From the NCBI GenBank assembly GCA_963969595.1, contig OZ018413.1:16729711-16793710 (forward strand): 64,000 nt of DNA, given 5' to 3'. Below are positions 12,738 to 26,631 of the stretch, piece after piece. The notes below the pieces were generated by a model. It searched no databases. It was not told the origin of the DNA and was given only the letters and a program-made list of their open reading frames with translations. The stretch is from Neckera pumila (lineage: Eukaryota; Streptophyta; Bryopsida; Hypnales; Neckeraceae). The position numbers and the translations under genes are program-made. How positions within the stretch are numbered: the first letter of the stretch is position 1; each line of letters begins with the position of its first letter.

Positions 12738-15700
12738 CTATAGAGACAATGCCAACATGGTTTCATCCGAATCCATCCCATATTCCTTCCCCACAAAAAA
12801 AGGGCCAAGCTTTCCAATTAAGATCGGAGGTGGCCCCAAATCTCGCTCCTCCCATGTACCTGCCTTCCAAACCTCCGAAGAACTGACCTTGATCGATTGA
12901 TGCACTAGCACCTTCCCTCGACGAAGATCCAACTTGAAGCTTTGGCCCTCGCTCTTGTCACACAAATCATCTTCAAAGCGCAACACCTGCAACAAAGGCA
13001 GCTCAGAAAGCATTTGAATATCTCTCTCGTGAAGCTCGAGAGCCGAACATTCTCCAACGTTGAGTTCTTTGAGGTTCCTCGACTTACTCAAGTCCGGCAA
13101 CCGCATCAATTGATAGCATCCCCGAATATCAAGGACTTGCAATGCAGGAAAATTTTCCAACTCTACCAAGGATGTCAATCCACTGCTACCACTCAAATTG
13201 ATGTCTATATGGAATTCCTTTAGGCCGGTAAGAGGATCTAACCCTGGAATGTCAACTAAATCATAACAATGAGAAACCTCAAGAACTTGTAGGCGGCATG
13301 ATGGACGAGCAGCAAGTCCCAACAAGGTTTGCAACTTTTGAATATCCCCAAGGGACACACGTTCCAAGGACCGACAACTGCGAAGATGCAGCGATAGAGC
13401 TGTAACCATTTCAAGATCTAAATCGACTAAATTGTGGCATCGTGCAAGTGAGTCCGGCACCAATCCAGCTGTCCCATAGATCTTCAATACTTTTAGGGAT
13501 GAAGGAAGTTGCCCCACAATAGGGGTAGGAACATCAAAACTACTATAATTACCAAAATCCCATGTAAACTCAGTAAGGTTCTTGAGTTCTCCCAAACCCT
13601 CAATTCCATCAATATTTTCTAGCCCATCGATATCCAAAATTCTTAAACACACCAAGCCCTCCAAATTCAAAGCTCCATGTTTCAACCCCAGAGCCCAAAG
13701 ACGCAATACCACAACATTGGAAAAGTAATCCCATTTGATGCCATCCAAAATTCTAGATTCACCAACTCCGTTGTAATCAATAGTAAGCCGTATCAATTTG
13801 TGCCAACATCCACCCTTTGGTTTACATTTAAGCTCTGTCAGATCACCATTGTCATTGTAGAACCACATCCGCTCTGTCAGATCACCATTGTCGTTGAAAG
13901 ACCCTTTTGCTTCAAGTTTTGCAAACTCCCGATACAAATCGTGCATGGTAACTTTGCCGGATCTCAAATCCACATCCTGCAACAAGCCTTGTCGCTTCAA
14001 GTGCTCCAACTGCCATTCCAACACCACCACAAAATAACTATAAAAGACATGAATATTTGGTCGACATTGAACTTCTTAGTCATTGCAAACCCCATCAAAT
14101 CCATCACATTGAATGCAACCAACTTGGCAAGGAAACTAACATATATCAAACAGGAAAAAAAAAACCCATCAAAAAGTGACACTTAAACAATCTTGGAGTA
14201 ACTACATCCTAAACAAAATGTCAAAAGCAACACTCATAAAAAACAAAAACTTCACATCTAGATGAAAGGGATAGATGTACCTTGTGAGTTATTTCGTCAT
14301 TATCAAGCTTGTGTGCAACGCACAATGATGACAAAGAAATGAAGTTCTTGAAACGATGACAAAAACACCCCACGTCCATAAACAAAGTTTGATCCCTTAG
14401 TGATAGCAAGTCAAAACCACTCCTCAAAATATCAAACACGGGATTTCCTCCAGATAAACCATTGAAAGTCCTTACACGAGGCAAATGCTTCACCCATAAT
14501 GAAGGATTCTCTCCATGACAACCCAATTGCAATCCCAAAGACTGCAAGGCCAAGGGATGATAGTGATAGCCTTGTCCAGCACCCTTGGAGAAATAACACC
14601 TCCTAACACAAGTCATTATGTCATGCTTCTCCTCATCTTCAAAAAACTCTTTGCCACCAACTGCATGGTGCAAAAACAACCTCATAGCATCGGCCTCTCT
14701 AAGATCCGGCATCTCAAGGCATGCATCTCCATTGGTCCCCAAAAGCTCAAGAACACTTGGAGAGCGAGCCGTCACAACCACCACACTATCGGTGTGGTAA
14801 GGAAGTTCCAAGAATGTCTTTGCCAGAGAAATGGATTGGTGACTATCCGAAACATTATCAATCGCCAAAAAAGTTCTCTGCTTGAAAAGACTCTTACGCA
14901 AAATGTCCTTGCACTAGAAACACATTCACCACATAATCAATCAGACTCAAAAAATGAACACATCCCCAAGGATTTCAATGGCATGAATCCTAGATTCCAA
15001 GGTAAAAGAGCATCCTCACAATCTCCCATACAATGGTGAATGAAACATCACACTCAAAAATGCATGAAAAACACTCAAAAAGATCAACAAGAAGAAACAA
15101 GTGTTACAAATGATAGCCCATGGCCACAAATGATGACAAAGAAATAGACTCCACCAAGACTTCAAAACTTGTTCATCTCTAATGTTGGCTTCCACAACTT
15201 CAATCATTGACATACACACAAATTAAGCATGTAGAATAAAAAACTCACATGTCCATCATTCAAGTGTTGAACGACCTCCACACTTCTCCTTGTCAAGTCT
15301 TGCAAAACCTTTTGAAAGAACTCTTTGGAATCACTCAAAGCAGCAATCGGAAATTTAATTGGAAACTCAATATGGCAAACCCTCCCTTCATATTTGCTCG
15401 AAAGCTCGTTGCACAAGGTCTTGCAAGTCGTGGTCTTGCCAATACCACCAACTCCATATAAACCAAACACTTTCACATTGTGTTTGCTTGAAACTATAAT
15501 TCCTTCAATCTTCTCACCAATCACCTATTCAATCCACCCAAACAACAACCGAATCAGTTCATATCCCTTGGCATTCAAAACCCAGTTATAAATGAATTCA
15601 TAACATGTACACTAGCTGCATTGAAAGTGGAAAAACAACCCAAATTCAATACCTTACAAATGGTGGATTTGCCTTGCACATGGGAATCGTCCCACTTTAT

Positions 15701-16561
15701 ATCCGGAGAAATGGACTTGCAAACATACGAAACAATCTCCTCCTCATAAGCCACAATCCCTTGCAAATCGTACGGCAAGCCATTGAAAGACCTCAACACA
15801 TCCAAGGCATACTTCCAATCACTCACACTAATTCGATTCCCTGGATCACCCTTTGCCAAAGTCTCCCACTTCCCAAACCATGTCTTCCGCTTAGTTGCAT
15901 CCTTCAAATCATCCACCGATAGTCCATAAAAGAGGGGTAATATCTTTGGCCCACTAGAAGAACTCTTTGGTTCATGGTGTAGCTTATGAGCTTGAACAAA
16001 GGCACTCAATTCAATCATGGGCCACTTCGACATGAAATACTCATCTGACACAACCACAATCAACATTTCACATTGTTCAGCAGCTCGAACAATCAACTCC
16101 AAAAATTGTTCACCCTTTGGTAAGCTCTCATGGCGTCTATCATAGAAAGGATAGTGAAACCGATCCTCCAAAGCTTTACACAAGTGATCCACAAACTCCT
16201 TTTGAGCTCCACTATGGCTCAAAAATATCTTGTGCTTGGCTTCCAAGATAGCATCATTCCCCACGACTTCAATGGACCTGGGCCATGAATAAAATCTATC
16301 AATACCAAATCAAGTCATGGAATTGCAACAGTTACATTACTTACAAAGCAAAAAGCAAACAAACGTACACCATGATAACAATATCCAAAAACAGTCAATT
16401 CCTACAAACAAGAAGGTTCAAAAAAGCCAGAAGCACTACAAACTGCAGCTAGTGGATGCAAATTTCATTCCCTCGTCCATCTCAAGAGGAGTACATTACC
16501 TATGCGAGGTTTCACCTAAACAGCTTCTCGACACATCACGGTCCAGCGTCTTTCGCTTCAT
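12738..16561 (-). CDS. TIR-NBS-LRR (TNL) intracellular immune receptor, 955 aa
   Basis: Model: complement(join(12738..14009, 14281..14913, 15249..15524, 15653..16277, 16500..16561)). All four introns are GT-AG and the phases agree throughout. The start is an ATG in a 62-nt exon; the TIR exon itself has no in-frame ATG. A TIR domain (about 35-190) has KIFLSHSG and the presumed NADase glutamate at about 110 (IEL after the SKWPM segment). The NB-ARC has the P-loop GVGGIGKTT (253-261), kinase-2 FLAIDNV (Asp340), RNBS-B-like VVVVTARS, a GLPL-type HPLALQSLG (440-448) and MHD (554-556). Leucine-rich repeats span about 600-880. In the family, the NB-ARC switches on effector sensing by the LRR and the TIR makes nucleotide signals. 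All key residues are intact, so it looks functional. An NDNGDLTE segment is duplicated just after the MHD region. No paired receptor lies nearby. Confidence 0.92.
13832..13892 (-). repeat. 39-nt-period coding repeat inside the TNL gene
   Basis: A 22-bp word starting gctctgtcagatcaccattg occurs at 13832-13853 and again at 13871-13892. In the protein it gives NDNGDLTE twice with a 13-residue period between the MHD motif and the first LRR. The period is a multiple of three, so the frame is kept. Confidence 0.8.
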
Positions 16562-19500
16562 TGCAGACCTAAAATCCAACTCATCATCACATGCGGGTCA
16601 AAAAACTCAGCCACACAGATTAAAATAATAATCTTCAAATCCAACATCAACCCAATGGATGGCCTCAATTTCAAATCTAAACGTACTTACAATACACCAA
16701 AACATCACTCTCAATGTCAAAAACTCCAAACAGAGACTACGTGTCATCACATCATTCGCAAGTAAAATGGAGGAGGTCTTCAACAAAATCACAGCAACGT
16801 GAAAACATCACAAAGCAAGTCGCCTACAGCTTGGGACACGCGTGTTTACTGATCTTGTCTTCCGTATGAACTGCGTTAAAACAACCTGACAGACCCACAT
16901 CAAAATGAAGGCAGAAATCGAGTGAATTACAGTCCGCATGGTCACTCTAAGATTTGCCAATTTGATCAAATCCTCCAAAGGTGCTCTGGAATACTACAAC
17001 CTTGAGATCTAACTAGTGACCAAATCCATCGCTTCTGGTCGAATGGATGAAACCACACACTTGCGCTCAGGAGGACCACCTTGGTGAGAGCAAGATATCA
17101 ACGACGCCCACTTTTACCAATTCTATGCAAATTCTATCCCCTACCAGAATATGAAAGCAGTGAAAAACACTCCACAATCTCAATTACAAGTGAGTATAGA
17201 AAAAAAAAATTCACCATCCAAAGATGGAGATGACCACCACAATCATACTCACGCCTAACACCCCCGCTACATTGTCACAGATAGCAACGTAAGCCCTGTC
17301 ATTGAAGAGGGTGACATGGCTGTAAGTACAATACCAGTGAACGTTGGTGAACTGAAATTATCGTGAACATCCAAGAAATGAGTTTTAAGAAAATAAACAA
17401 AACCACTACAAATACTAAAGCACCACAGGAGCGACATAAGAAATAGAGCGGAGGGACCCACCGCCACAGTTTCTTCATCTGATCCCCAAAGCAGACATCC
17501 ACCAATGTAGCTGAACAACACTCTCCAAACTGCCGTTATATGCCTTGGCTGCCACTTCGGACTTGTCTGCAAAAGAGTCGGGCAATGAAACATTGAGCTC
17601 TCGCACTTCACACAGTTCCCATGCTCCAAAATCATAGCTTAAGACACATTTCTTTCTACCCGGGACCATTCCAGAGAGGCTAATCAAGATGCATCAAACT
17701 TCAACCTTATCAAAACAACTGCAAAGTTCATCGGAAGCATCACGTATTTGTATCAAATGCTGTCCTTGGCAACTAAGCACTGCGACCGGAGTTTGCAAAT
17801 ACAAACGAATACATACGCAGCAGGAGAGCTGGAGCACATATTTCAATCGCCAACGCAGCCACTAAAGGGGCTGGTCCACTCAAGCCCTGAACTTCACGAC
17901 ATGCTCTCAGACAAGGGTTCGTAACTTAGCCATTAGTTACTTCATTCGTGGCTTCTATACAGGTGAAACGTAACTGGACACCCAACCAATAGTCAGCAAC
18001 AGAACAGTAACTGCTAGAAGTAAATACTTGTGTATATACTAACCCTAACATTGGAAATATCTCGTTGATGAAGCCCATACCATAAGTTCAAAACAAACCG
18101 CTGAAGGGATCGATTATAATTCTCTTGAACGCCACAGCACCCCACCTGCCTATCTCTTGGAAGGACCATTTCAGGCTTGGTAGTACCGATCGCCCGGCAT
18201 TGGCGCTCACCACATGATGTGATCCTTATGGATAGAAGCAACCGCAGCAGCTCGCAATGCTTACAATGACTGCTGGTGAAGCTCAGATACACTCAGCGCC
18301 TTTCACGACTTCTTCAGTAACAAAGAACCCATCTGTTCAGAAAAGTTTGTTGCCAATGCAATGGGAACTTAAAGCGCAATTCCGTCCCAAAATATTTACA
18401 AGGCTCGTGAACATTTCTTCTAAACCTCTTTTTTATGAAACTCTGAACACCACGGGATTAGGGTTTCAAAAAACGCAACAACAGAGAACCTTAGCGGCAA
18501 CTTCGAATTGAAGATTTTCAATTTGCATATAAGATTCCAGAACACAGCTCACCTCCGCATCGACTGACAGACGCAAGTATCACCGGCTCTTGCGCTCCAA
18601 CTGCGCAGCCATCTCCAAAAATTTGCAATTATTACAAAGCGAGCAGCACTGCAACGCCATTCGTCCACTAAACCCTAAAACCTGGACAGCAGAAACCTGA
18701 AATGAAATCCTTTCGAATCCGAAGGTTACCGAAGTGCAAACAAAGAATCATGAAAGAACACTGCACGTTCCATATTTCCACAACTATAATGCAAATACCT
18801 TCCCAATTCCACAAAACACTAGAATGCTTTACACATTTTGCAGCCTGCAATCATAAACATACCTTCAATGGCCTTAGCAAATGCTACAAGACATAGTGCA
18901 ACGCACTGGACATTCAACAATCAAGGCAAATTCGAGAGAGCCTCCACACAGACATGTATCATCGCATTCTTTTACACTCCAAAGCAAAGACATACAATCT
19001 GGATTCCTAAACCCATAAACCAAATGTGTGCTAGAGCACAGTTAGGGACTTGATCCATCTCGTATAATCGTGCTTCCTACAACAGCAACTCATCTATTCA
19101 TCACTTAGATGCCAGACCCCACTTCGCCACAGCCATGGACAACCAGTTCTCTCTTCAAACCCTACTACAGAATGGCACACGACTAAGATTTGGGAATTCG
19201 CTCGAATCACTCCAGTGTAATATACACTTTCGCCAAATCTCAAGCCAAAGAAGACAACAACTGTACATGCGGACACTCAAATCATCCTAAATTGCAGCTT
19301 CGATCCAACGGGGCGAACAGAGAACAAAGCGTTCTCTGGTCTCTGCCCTTGGGATGGCGGTAGTCCCACAACAACGGGTGCCACGGCTTTCTCTGCTCAG
19401 ATTAAAGACATCTGATCCACCACTACCATCTCGGCATTCATTTCCTCCATTCATTTCCCACCAGCTATGCTCCAACAGCCCTTCGCGAGGAAAGTGTAAA

Positions 19501-20100
19501 ATTGTCGGTAAAACACGACCTCCACAAGACGAACAAAGGACCGATGACCGGATCCCTGACGGACTTCATGCGCAAACCGAACACAGCGTTGCGTTCTTAA
19601 GTCAAAATGGCAGCATCAGAATTCAAGATCGACAGGACAAGGGCATCTTACCCTGTTGCAGAAGCTCCGTGGACGATACCGACAGCTTTGCTCCCAAGAG
19701 ATTTAGTCTCCGCGCGCGGTGGCGCTTGATCTGCCGCGCTTAATCTGCCGCGCATCACCGTGGTGAGAATGGAATGCAAGGCTCAACTGCTCCAGGCTCC
19801 AGGCTTCGGAGGGATGGCTCTTGTGGCTTGGAATGGCACGGCGCAAGCGACAGTGTGGAAATCGAGGGTTTCAAGTTCGAAGCCCAGGACGAGGCCTCAG
19901 TCGGCTGGGGAGGACACGTGGCGGGACGCGATTGATTGGGTGCCAGACTTGCTTGGGCAGACTTCCGTGGGGTCGGACTTAAGCTTATAAGGTAGACAAG
20001 CCTATTACCACCCTGATTTGCAATCTGAGTATATTGGGGCCAATTCCAAGAAGGGTATGTATTTTTCAGAGGTGTGCGCTTGTTTCGCAAATCAAACCCA
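16562..20100. other. GC-richer upstream region of the TNL gene, no protein supported
   Basis: This block keeps the island composition up to about 20000. It has several frames of 60-130 codons, none with family motifs. Telo-box-like AACCCTAA/TTAGGGTTT words occur at about 18458-18464 and 18669-18675. The most economical reading is promoter and long spliced 5' leader of the minus-strand TNL gene; a separate non-coding transcript is possible. A GC-rich patch with GCGCGGTGGCGC at 19715-19726 may lie near a transcription start. Confidence 0.4.
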
Positions 20101-21130
20101 AGTGGATTTATAATTTTTCAATCAAAATTGTAATTTCTGCGAATTTTTGAAGTGTCAACCTTGAAATTACAAAACCACTTGTAGACTGGAGTCATAAACA
20201 TCATACCAACAACCCATAACCACCCTTCCATGTATCTATTAGCACGTAAGTATGGACCAATGAAAAATTGACACCTTAGTCTTGGTGATATCAATGCTCT
20301 GATTTTGTCAGGAAAGTGACTGGAGTTGGATGAGTGTAGTGACGGAAATGGGGCCAAAACTAGGATGGCGGAAATAGGTTTACCATACGGGCAATTTAAC
20401 AGCTGAACGTCGAGGGAGGGCAAAGAGCCATTCTTTCGGCAGGGACATGACGTGCTTCGCAATGCAAGGTGCTGCGTGATGCGTGATTTGGTTGTCTTTC
20501 AGTGCTCTGTGAGCTTCCTCCGAATGCAGAGATGTTTCGCTGGACAGTCCGTATTTTCCAGAAATTTTGCGCACCTCAGACGTCCCTCTAACATCAGTGG
20601 ACCTCCAACATTTCCATGTTGTCTTCCTGGTTTCACTCATCTAAAAGACCAGCGGCGCTTAAGGGTTAATAATTGCCAAGTAATTTCTTCACAGAATTAA
20701 ACCAACCCTTCCTGTTCTAAATAATTAATCCGCAAAAACGTGCCTAAGGTGACCTCAGGCTACGCTACATATATGTTAACTTAATTAGTGGTGTCCAAGT
20801 TGCCGGCTCACTCGACGTGGCCACATATATTGTCGCACGGTCTTGGAAATGAAATGGTTTCACCACCAACTTGGTCATGACGTTGCCACCCTCGCAAGTT
20901 GTATCAGCATTGTGGAGGAACTTGATTGCATCGGATCAAATGCAAGGTTCGATCGTGATACTTCAAACCACAGAGATCAGATTGTCCTCACTTTCAGAGT
21001 TAACTGAGGGCAACAACGAAGCAGCCAACAAGTAGAGGTACTAGCTACTCATTCATAAACTTCGGTAGTCATATTACCTTTTTATATACAATCTTCGTAA
21101 GACGTTTTGTTCAATTGGAGAAAAGTTCAA
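20101..21130. other. Intergenic spacer at island boundary
   Basis: Composition falls from GC-richer to AT-rich across this stretch. Short frames are present but none is recognisable. Nothing else is seen. Confidence 0.5.
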
Positions 21131-21134
21131 TTGG

Positions 21135-22115
21135 ATTAAATGTTGTAGATCTTCATGTTTGATTCAGATGGCGGTGTTTTGGTTGCTGTGAAACAAATCA
21201 ACATGACAGAATCCACACAAGTTGAATCCCTTTTCCTTGCTGAAGTAGCAAGTCTAGGACAAATTCAACATCGAAATGTGGTGAAGTTGCAAGGATGGTG
21301 TCAAGAGAAAGGCAAATTGTTGTTGGTGTATGAATACTTGTCCAATGGAACTCTCAATGAAATCTTGGCTTCACAAAAACACTAGTCAACATGTTCAATC
21401 GCTGAAAATGCGTCTTTCTATTCTTGAAGGGGTGGGTGCAACACTAAAGTACTTGCATGAAGATTGCTTGAGTTGTATTTTGCACCATGATATCAAGTCT
21501 AGTAATGTGTTGTTGGATGCGGATTTCAATGCCTATGAGTTGGAGACTTTGGACTTGCTCGTTTGATGGACCACCACAATTTGGAGATGATTACTTTAGC
21601 AACAGGCACATTTGGCTATATAGCTCATGAGTTGCCATATACAGACAAAGCCACCAAGAAATCAGATGTTTATAGTTTCGGTATCTTGGTATTGGAAGTG
21701 ATTCGTGGAAGGCACCCCTTGGATTTGCAAACTATAGAGCTTGAGGATCTTGTGTTGTTGTTTGCGGTTTAGAGTGTTTATGAAGGTGGGTCACTCTTGA
21801 GTGTGGCAAATCCAAGAATGCTTGAGACATCTCAACTACCAAGTCAATCTGAACATTTGAATTATAATATTGCACCAAATGCAGATTGGGAAATCAAAAA
21901 GGCAATAATTGTAAGTTTGCTTCAATTATGTTACTTTTGTTGCCTTCCGAATCCCAAGGCTTGACCTTCTATGGGAGAAGTAAACAAACTCTTGTAAGAG
22001 ATTCGAGACATAGAAAATGAATCTTCCATCACAATAGTACTAATGTTGTCATTGCCATCTACAAAGCCCCTTGGACTTTATCATTCATTGGAGTTCTCAC
22101 GTAGCTCTGTTGTAA
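21135..22115 (+). pseudogene. Receptor-like kinase pseudogene (kinase domain, 5'-truncated)
   Basis: Kinase motifs run in order but in shifting frames: VAVKQI (catalytic Lys), a helix C segment ending HRNVVKLQGWC, LLLVYEYLSNGTL, then a frameshift near 21380, LHEDC..HHDIKSSNVLLD (HRD changed to HHD), another frameshift near 21545 with DFGLARLM readable across it, TGTFGYIAHEL (the Pro of APE is His), KSDVYSFGILVLEV and an in-frame stop near 21770. The trace continues to an LCCLPNPKA-like segment and EIRDIENES near 21930-22020. The glycine-rich loop and all extracellular and membrane segments are missing. The motifs most resemble L-type lectin receptor kinases. No intron is seen. It cannot make an active kinase. 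Confidence 0.9.
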
Positions 22116-25100
22116 GTACTTCATGTGCACCTTCTTCTACTTCATTCATTGGTGTAAGTTTCCTTTGAGTAATCTATATCAACAATGCTAGTGTGTGAGC
22201 ATGAAATGCAAGCATGTGAGCCTTCAATATTTGTATAAGTAGATATCCTACAACCATTAAGGTGTTTATAATATAAAAACCTATTATATAGGTATCTATA
22301 ACACAACTACACTATAATCAAATTAGTCCAATTTAAAATTCAATATGACATTCCATTCATATAATTTTGTTTTCTTCAACATGGTCTATTACAGCCTCTA
22401 TAGTTTCGCAATCTATGTATCTAAATCTTAAAATCTTTCCTTTTATACTCCATGCTACCGATGTGTATGATCAAAACAAAAAATCTTGAAGATGAAATCA
22501 TAGGTATTCTATGGATAAATAAATTCTAAATCTTTTGTGTAGAACTGAATTTCCATATTGTCTTGAATTTTTGAAGGAAAGGTGAAGAAAAATCATTTCA
22601 ACTATAAAATACAAATAAAAAGATCTAAAATTTTCACCATAGATAAATATCAGTATATGAAACTATCTATCTTTTTAAGTAGTAGGTATTGTACACATTA
22701 TTCTCAAATAATTATTTACATTTTAAAGTCCAATGACCTTCAAGTCAAATGGCCACCATCTTTTTAAATATAACCTTTATATGATTGGTCTATAACATTT
22801 GGAGTTTTATATTTTTCATATGTAAAGAAGTTTCTTGGTAATGTGATTTGGGTTCAAAAGTTTTGGTAAAGAATCAAATTATTGTGATGTTTGTAAGTAT
22901 AATGTGATTTTTTTTAATATTGTAATATATGCTCAATGACATACGGAGTATTAGAATAATTTGGGATTTCTACCAAAAATGAAGGTCATAATGACATTCC
23001 ATCTTTTTAAATTTAAACTCAAAATCATTCATAAATAAATTATAGAAATGAAACTCAAAATCATTTATAAATTAAATATAGATATGAAACTCACACAATA
23101 TAATTAGGTAATTTGAATTTTAACATATAGAGCTTGCAATTGCAATAATTCATTGAATTCTTGAATTTTTTCTGAATTTAAAAATAAAATAGAACCAAAA
23201 TTTAAAAGGCGTCAATTTTTGGTCTAAATTAAATCTTAATAATGGTTGATGTAAATTTGCAATTAAGTTTTGCCAAGGCCCACTTTATTTTGGGATGCAA
23301 GGACCTTCAATCCCTCATGGGCATATGAAGACATAATATATGTTCTTTCAATTCTTGATTGCAACTTTGGAGAGTTGAAAAAAATTCATGAGTTTTTTAG
23401 CTAAGCTATTGAGAGTAAGATGGACATATATCTATAAAAGTTAATTCTTTGATTTTCAAATTTTTCAAATGTGTAACATTGCAAAATTTAGTTATTTAAG
23501 GAAATCTTGTACAAAGATTGGGTAGATAAAGTTTTAGAACAAGTTCTTGTGACTTGAGTGGTATTCATTTGATGAAAGCAATCTACTTTTTTATACAACT
23601 TGTGGAAAAATAGATAACCTAATTTTGATTGGATGAAGAAGTGATTCAATGTCTCCTCCACAATGTTGAAATTGGTGCACCCATGCATCCAATCTAGGAG
23701 ATCAAAAATAAAAATATTAGGATGATTCCACATTTTTTGGAGGATGTTGCAAAAAAAAATTGAAAACATCTACGTTTGGATTTTAAGAAATGTCATGCAC
23801 ATATTTTGGAATATTTTTTAGGTTCCACATAAATAGATATTGGTTGTATTACACCTTGTTATTTGAAGATGCATAATACTCTAAGAGATTTATTTGTTTC
23901 ATTTTCAAAAAGGTAAGAAGAACTCACTTGTTATTGAATTTTACTTCTAAATAAATTGATCATGCAAAGTTGTTATAAGCTACAAATCCAACTATCTGCA
24001 TTTTCTACAATCAATTCCATGCATATTAGATACTCATGTTTATTTTCATACTTTTACTAAACCAATATTATTTTCAATTGAAAATTGTTCATGGTTGAAA
24101 TTATAAACAAGAACATACAACCAAAAGTTGCCAAAATACTGTAGAAAAATACCATTTTGTGATCCATGGATTAAGCATTTTTATTTGTAGGAAAGTCAAA
24201 GATAACACAAAGAGGATCCACTATCTATAAATTCATGGAACTGTTCAAAATCCATTAGATGAAAATTCTCGCTCAATTCCTTCATCCAATACTATTCATT
24301 TGACATCATTCATGACCTACGCACATTTTGGCATTGGCATCATTCTGGACCAAGTGACCATTCAATGTACACAAGAAATCTTGCGTAGTTGCACACAAAG
24401 TCAATTTTGGTCGAGTATTCACTCAATTTTGACACAAGGTGTGAATATGTACCTCTATAATCAGAATACAATTTTATTTCCGATCAGTTGCTTGGATCAG
24501 TTATTATTCCTTGAACTTTGGGGCAACTCAAGCATCTTCAGGCAATATGTGAAAAAGTCTTCTTGAACACAAATGAGTGAAATTAGATAGTGCCATATTA
24601 GTTTTCAACATTTTACACTATATAAATATTTATTGTTACTATACAAGAATGCATGATTTTTGAATTAGGCATTATTTTAGTAGGGACTCATGAACCTCCA
24701 TATATAAAAATGGAAATATCTGTACATAGAAGTATCTGTTGAAGGGAGATGCTGGCATATGAGTATAAATTCTATAAACCCATGAGTCTAAGAGTTTATA
24801 TTATAGACACCTTTGATGATTATAGGTGTCTATTTTATAGCTACATATGTTATAAACTCCTTCAAATAGTTATAGTTACATATCTACAACTAGGTTCAAG
24901 GCTCATAGACTCACAACTTTGTGCTCATGCCCTAGCATCGTTGATTTGTTGAGTTTGATCCCTTTCTAAAGTAATTTTTTTGGAGTAGAGCAACCTAATT
25001 GTTGGGGCAATTTATTTCTATTATTTTATGTACTTGTCAAAATTTGGCAAGTATATAACTAACATGATATAGGACAGAATTGTAAGAAAAACTATGCATA

Positions 25101-25549
25101 AATACAAATATCTCACTCTTAGAACTCGTTAAAGTTTGCCAACCCAGTTGGGCATGGTTAGAAGGAATTTTTTTCTTCTAACTTCAAATGTTATTATCTT
25201 TCAATTTGTATGGCCAAACTTTCTAAATTTTTTCCAAACATCTCCATCAAAGGCTAGTACAAATTTGTATAGTTGAATTTTGATTTCTTAAACTCATTTT
25301 TTTCATTGCTCTAAAAAATGTTAGTTTATGACAGTTTTTGACTAGAATGCGCCTTGGTCCTTTGGAGGTTAAAGAAGTATACCAAACCCATTAATCTCCT
25401 TTTTGCCTCTCAAAAAATCACTAAACAATTGTACGTTAAAAATTAAGGTAGATTCCAATATTGTTTAGCAAGAAATGGAGATCTTTGAAACTAATACATT
25501 TGTATGGTACAAAATTTAAATACTTCAAATTCTCTTAACTCGTAAAATA
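22116..25549. other. Long AT-rich spacer, no gene seen
   Basis: Very AT-rich DNA with many homopolymer runs. Frames up to about 90 codons occur on both strands but lack motifs and have spacer-like composition. Short words repeat locally (for example catttataaattaaatatag-like units near 23020-23085). A word acggagta at about 22945 faintly recalls a Stowaway end; it is too short to call. Confidence 0.55.
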
Positions 25550-25680
25550 CCAAAGCATGTTTTCTCTCCGAAACCACTCAAAATTGCTATGTCTGTTGCG
25601 ATCACCCGAAAAAACAAAAATAACATTTTTTATTAGAATCTAACTGTAGGATCTTATATTTTACTTCATCACTTGTTTAC
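25550..25680. mobile_element. Fragment of the element present at 40396-41211
   Basis: A run from gaaaccactcaaaattgc through gcgatcac to gaatctaactgtaggatctt aligns with about 40428-40515 at high identity with a few indels. It is a partial or decayed copy of the same TIR element family. Its ends are not resolved. Confidence 0.65.
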
Positions 25681-25765
25681 CATTACCACTTTCAAAGTGG
25701 TAAACTCTGTTACATTTCCATGACGGGTGAAAGCACACTACACTAGGTATGGTTTTGGCAAGAAA

Positions 25766-25826
25766 ATTTAGTACTTTTTTGTACTTTTTTGTACTTTTTT
25801 GTATTTTTTTGTACATTTTTAGTACA
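25766..25826. repeat. 10-bp tandem repeat (gtactttttt)
   Basis: The unit gtactttttt repeats about five times with a few substitutions in the last copies. Confidence 0.85.
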
Positions 25827-26631
25827 ATTTTTTGTGTTTTTTATTGTACATTCTTCAATATATATTTTTGGGGGGATTTGATTGTTAGCCATCCTAGAGT
25901 CTACATATATGTTGCTTCCGTCACCAAAAGATTAGCAAATTTTTTTTGTTCCTATCCATTTTTGGCTGCAGAAAAAAATGCCACATAAGCTCCTTCATTG
26001 GAGCAATAAATGCAAGTATGTTCTATTTGTTAGAAAGAATTGTTCACATACCAAATACTCTAACAAAGTATTATAGAACTACTCAAAGTTCATAGTCTGA
26101 TTTTCCTCCACAGTACTTTTCAGTTTTTTTAACATCTATACAATACTTATAATTTTTCTAAAGTACTTTTTACAGCTTAAGAAAAACATTATTTTAGTTC
26201 AATGGCCACCAAAAGCCAAAGTTCACAAGGTTACTCACCCATTAAACCAAAACACAAATAAAAAAAAATTGAATTCTTTAATCTTAAAAAGTAATCAAAT
26301 TTCAGTAGTTCCCCAAAATTGGCCAAAAAGTACTGTTATGAGGATTTCAATTCGTGACTGTGAGGCAGTTTATTTGGATCATACATTGTGAAATTTATGT
26401 CTTTCTGCAGAACTGGGAATGCTGCCCGAAGAGCTTCTGGGGAGGAGCCGCTTCCGGAGGAAGAACCTAACAATCCCATCTTCAAAACTCTACCCGAGCC
26501 TTCACGGCTTGACAGCTATCTCATAACAAACCAGATTTCGAATTACTGCAGTCATTGCCAAGTGAATGGGTATGACCAACAGATCTTGTTGACACCAGCA
26601 ATTTGAAAGCGTTTTGATGACAATGTATAAT

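Noticed and set aside
14010..14182. Minus-strand frame reading into the TNL LRR exon from upstream
   Set aside because: It is intron sequence. Using it would break the phase; the CAG acceptor at 14012-14010 restores phase and family alignment.
13677..14186. Plus-strand frame of 169 codons and other plus-strand frames at 14515-15922
   Set aside because: They are antisense shadows of the TNL exons and introns; no motif of their own.
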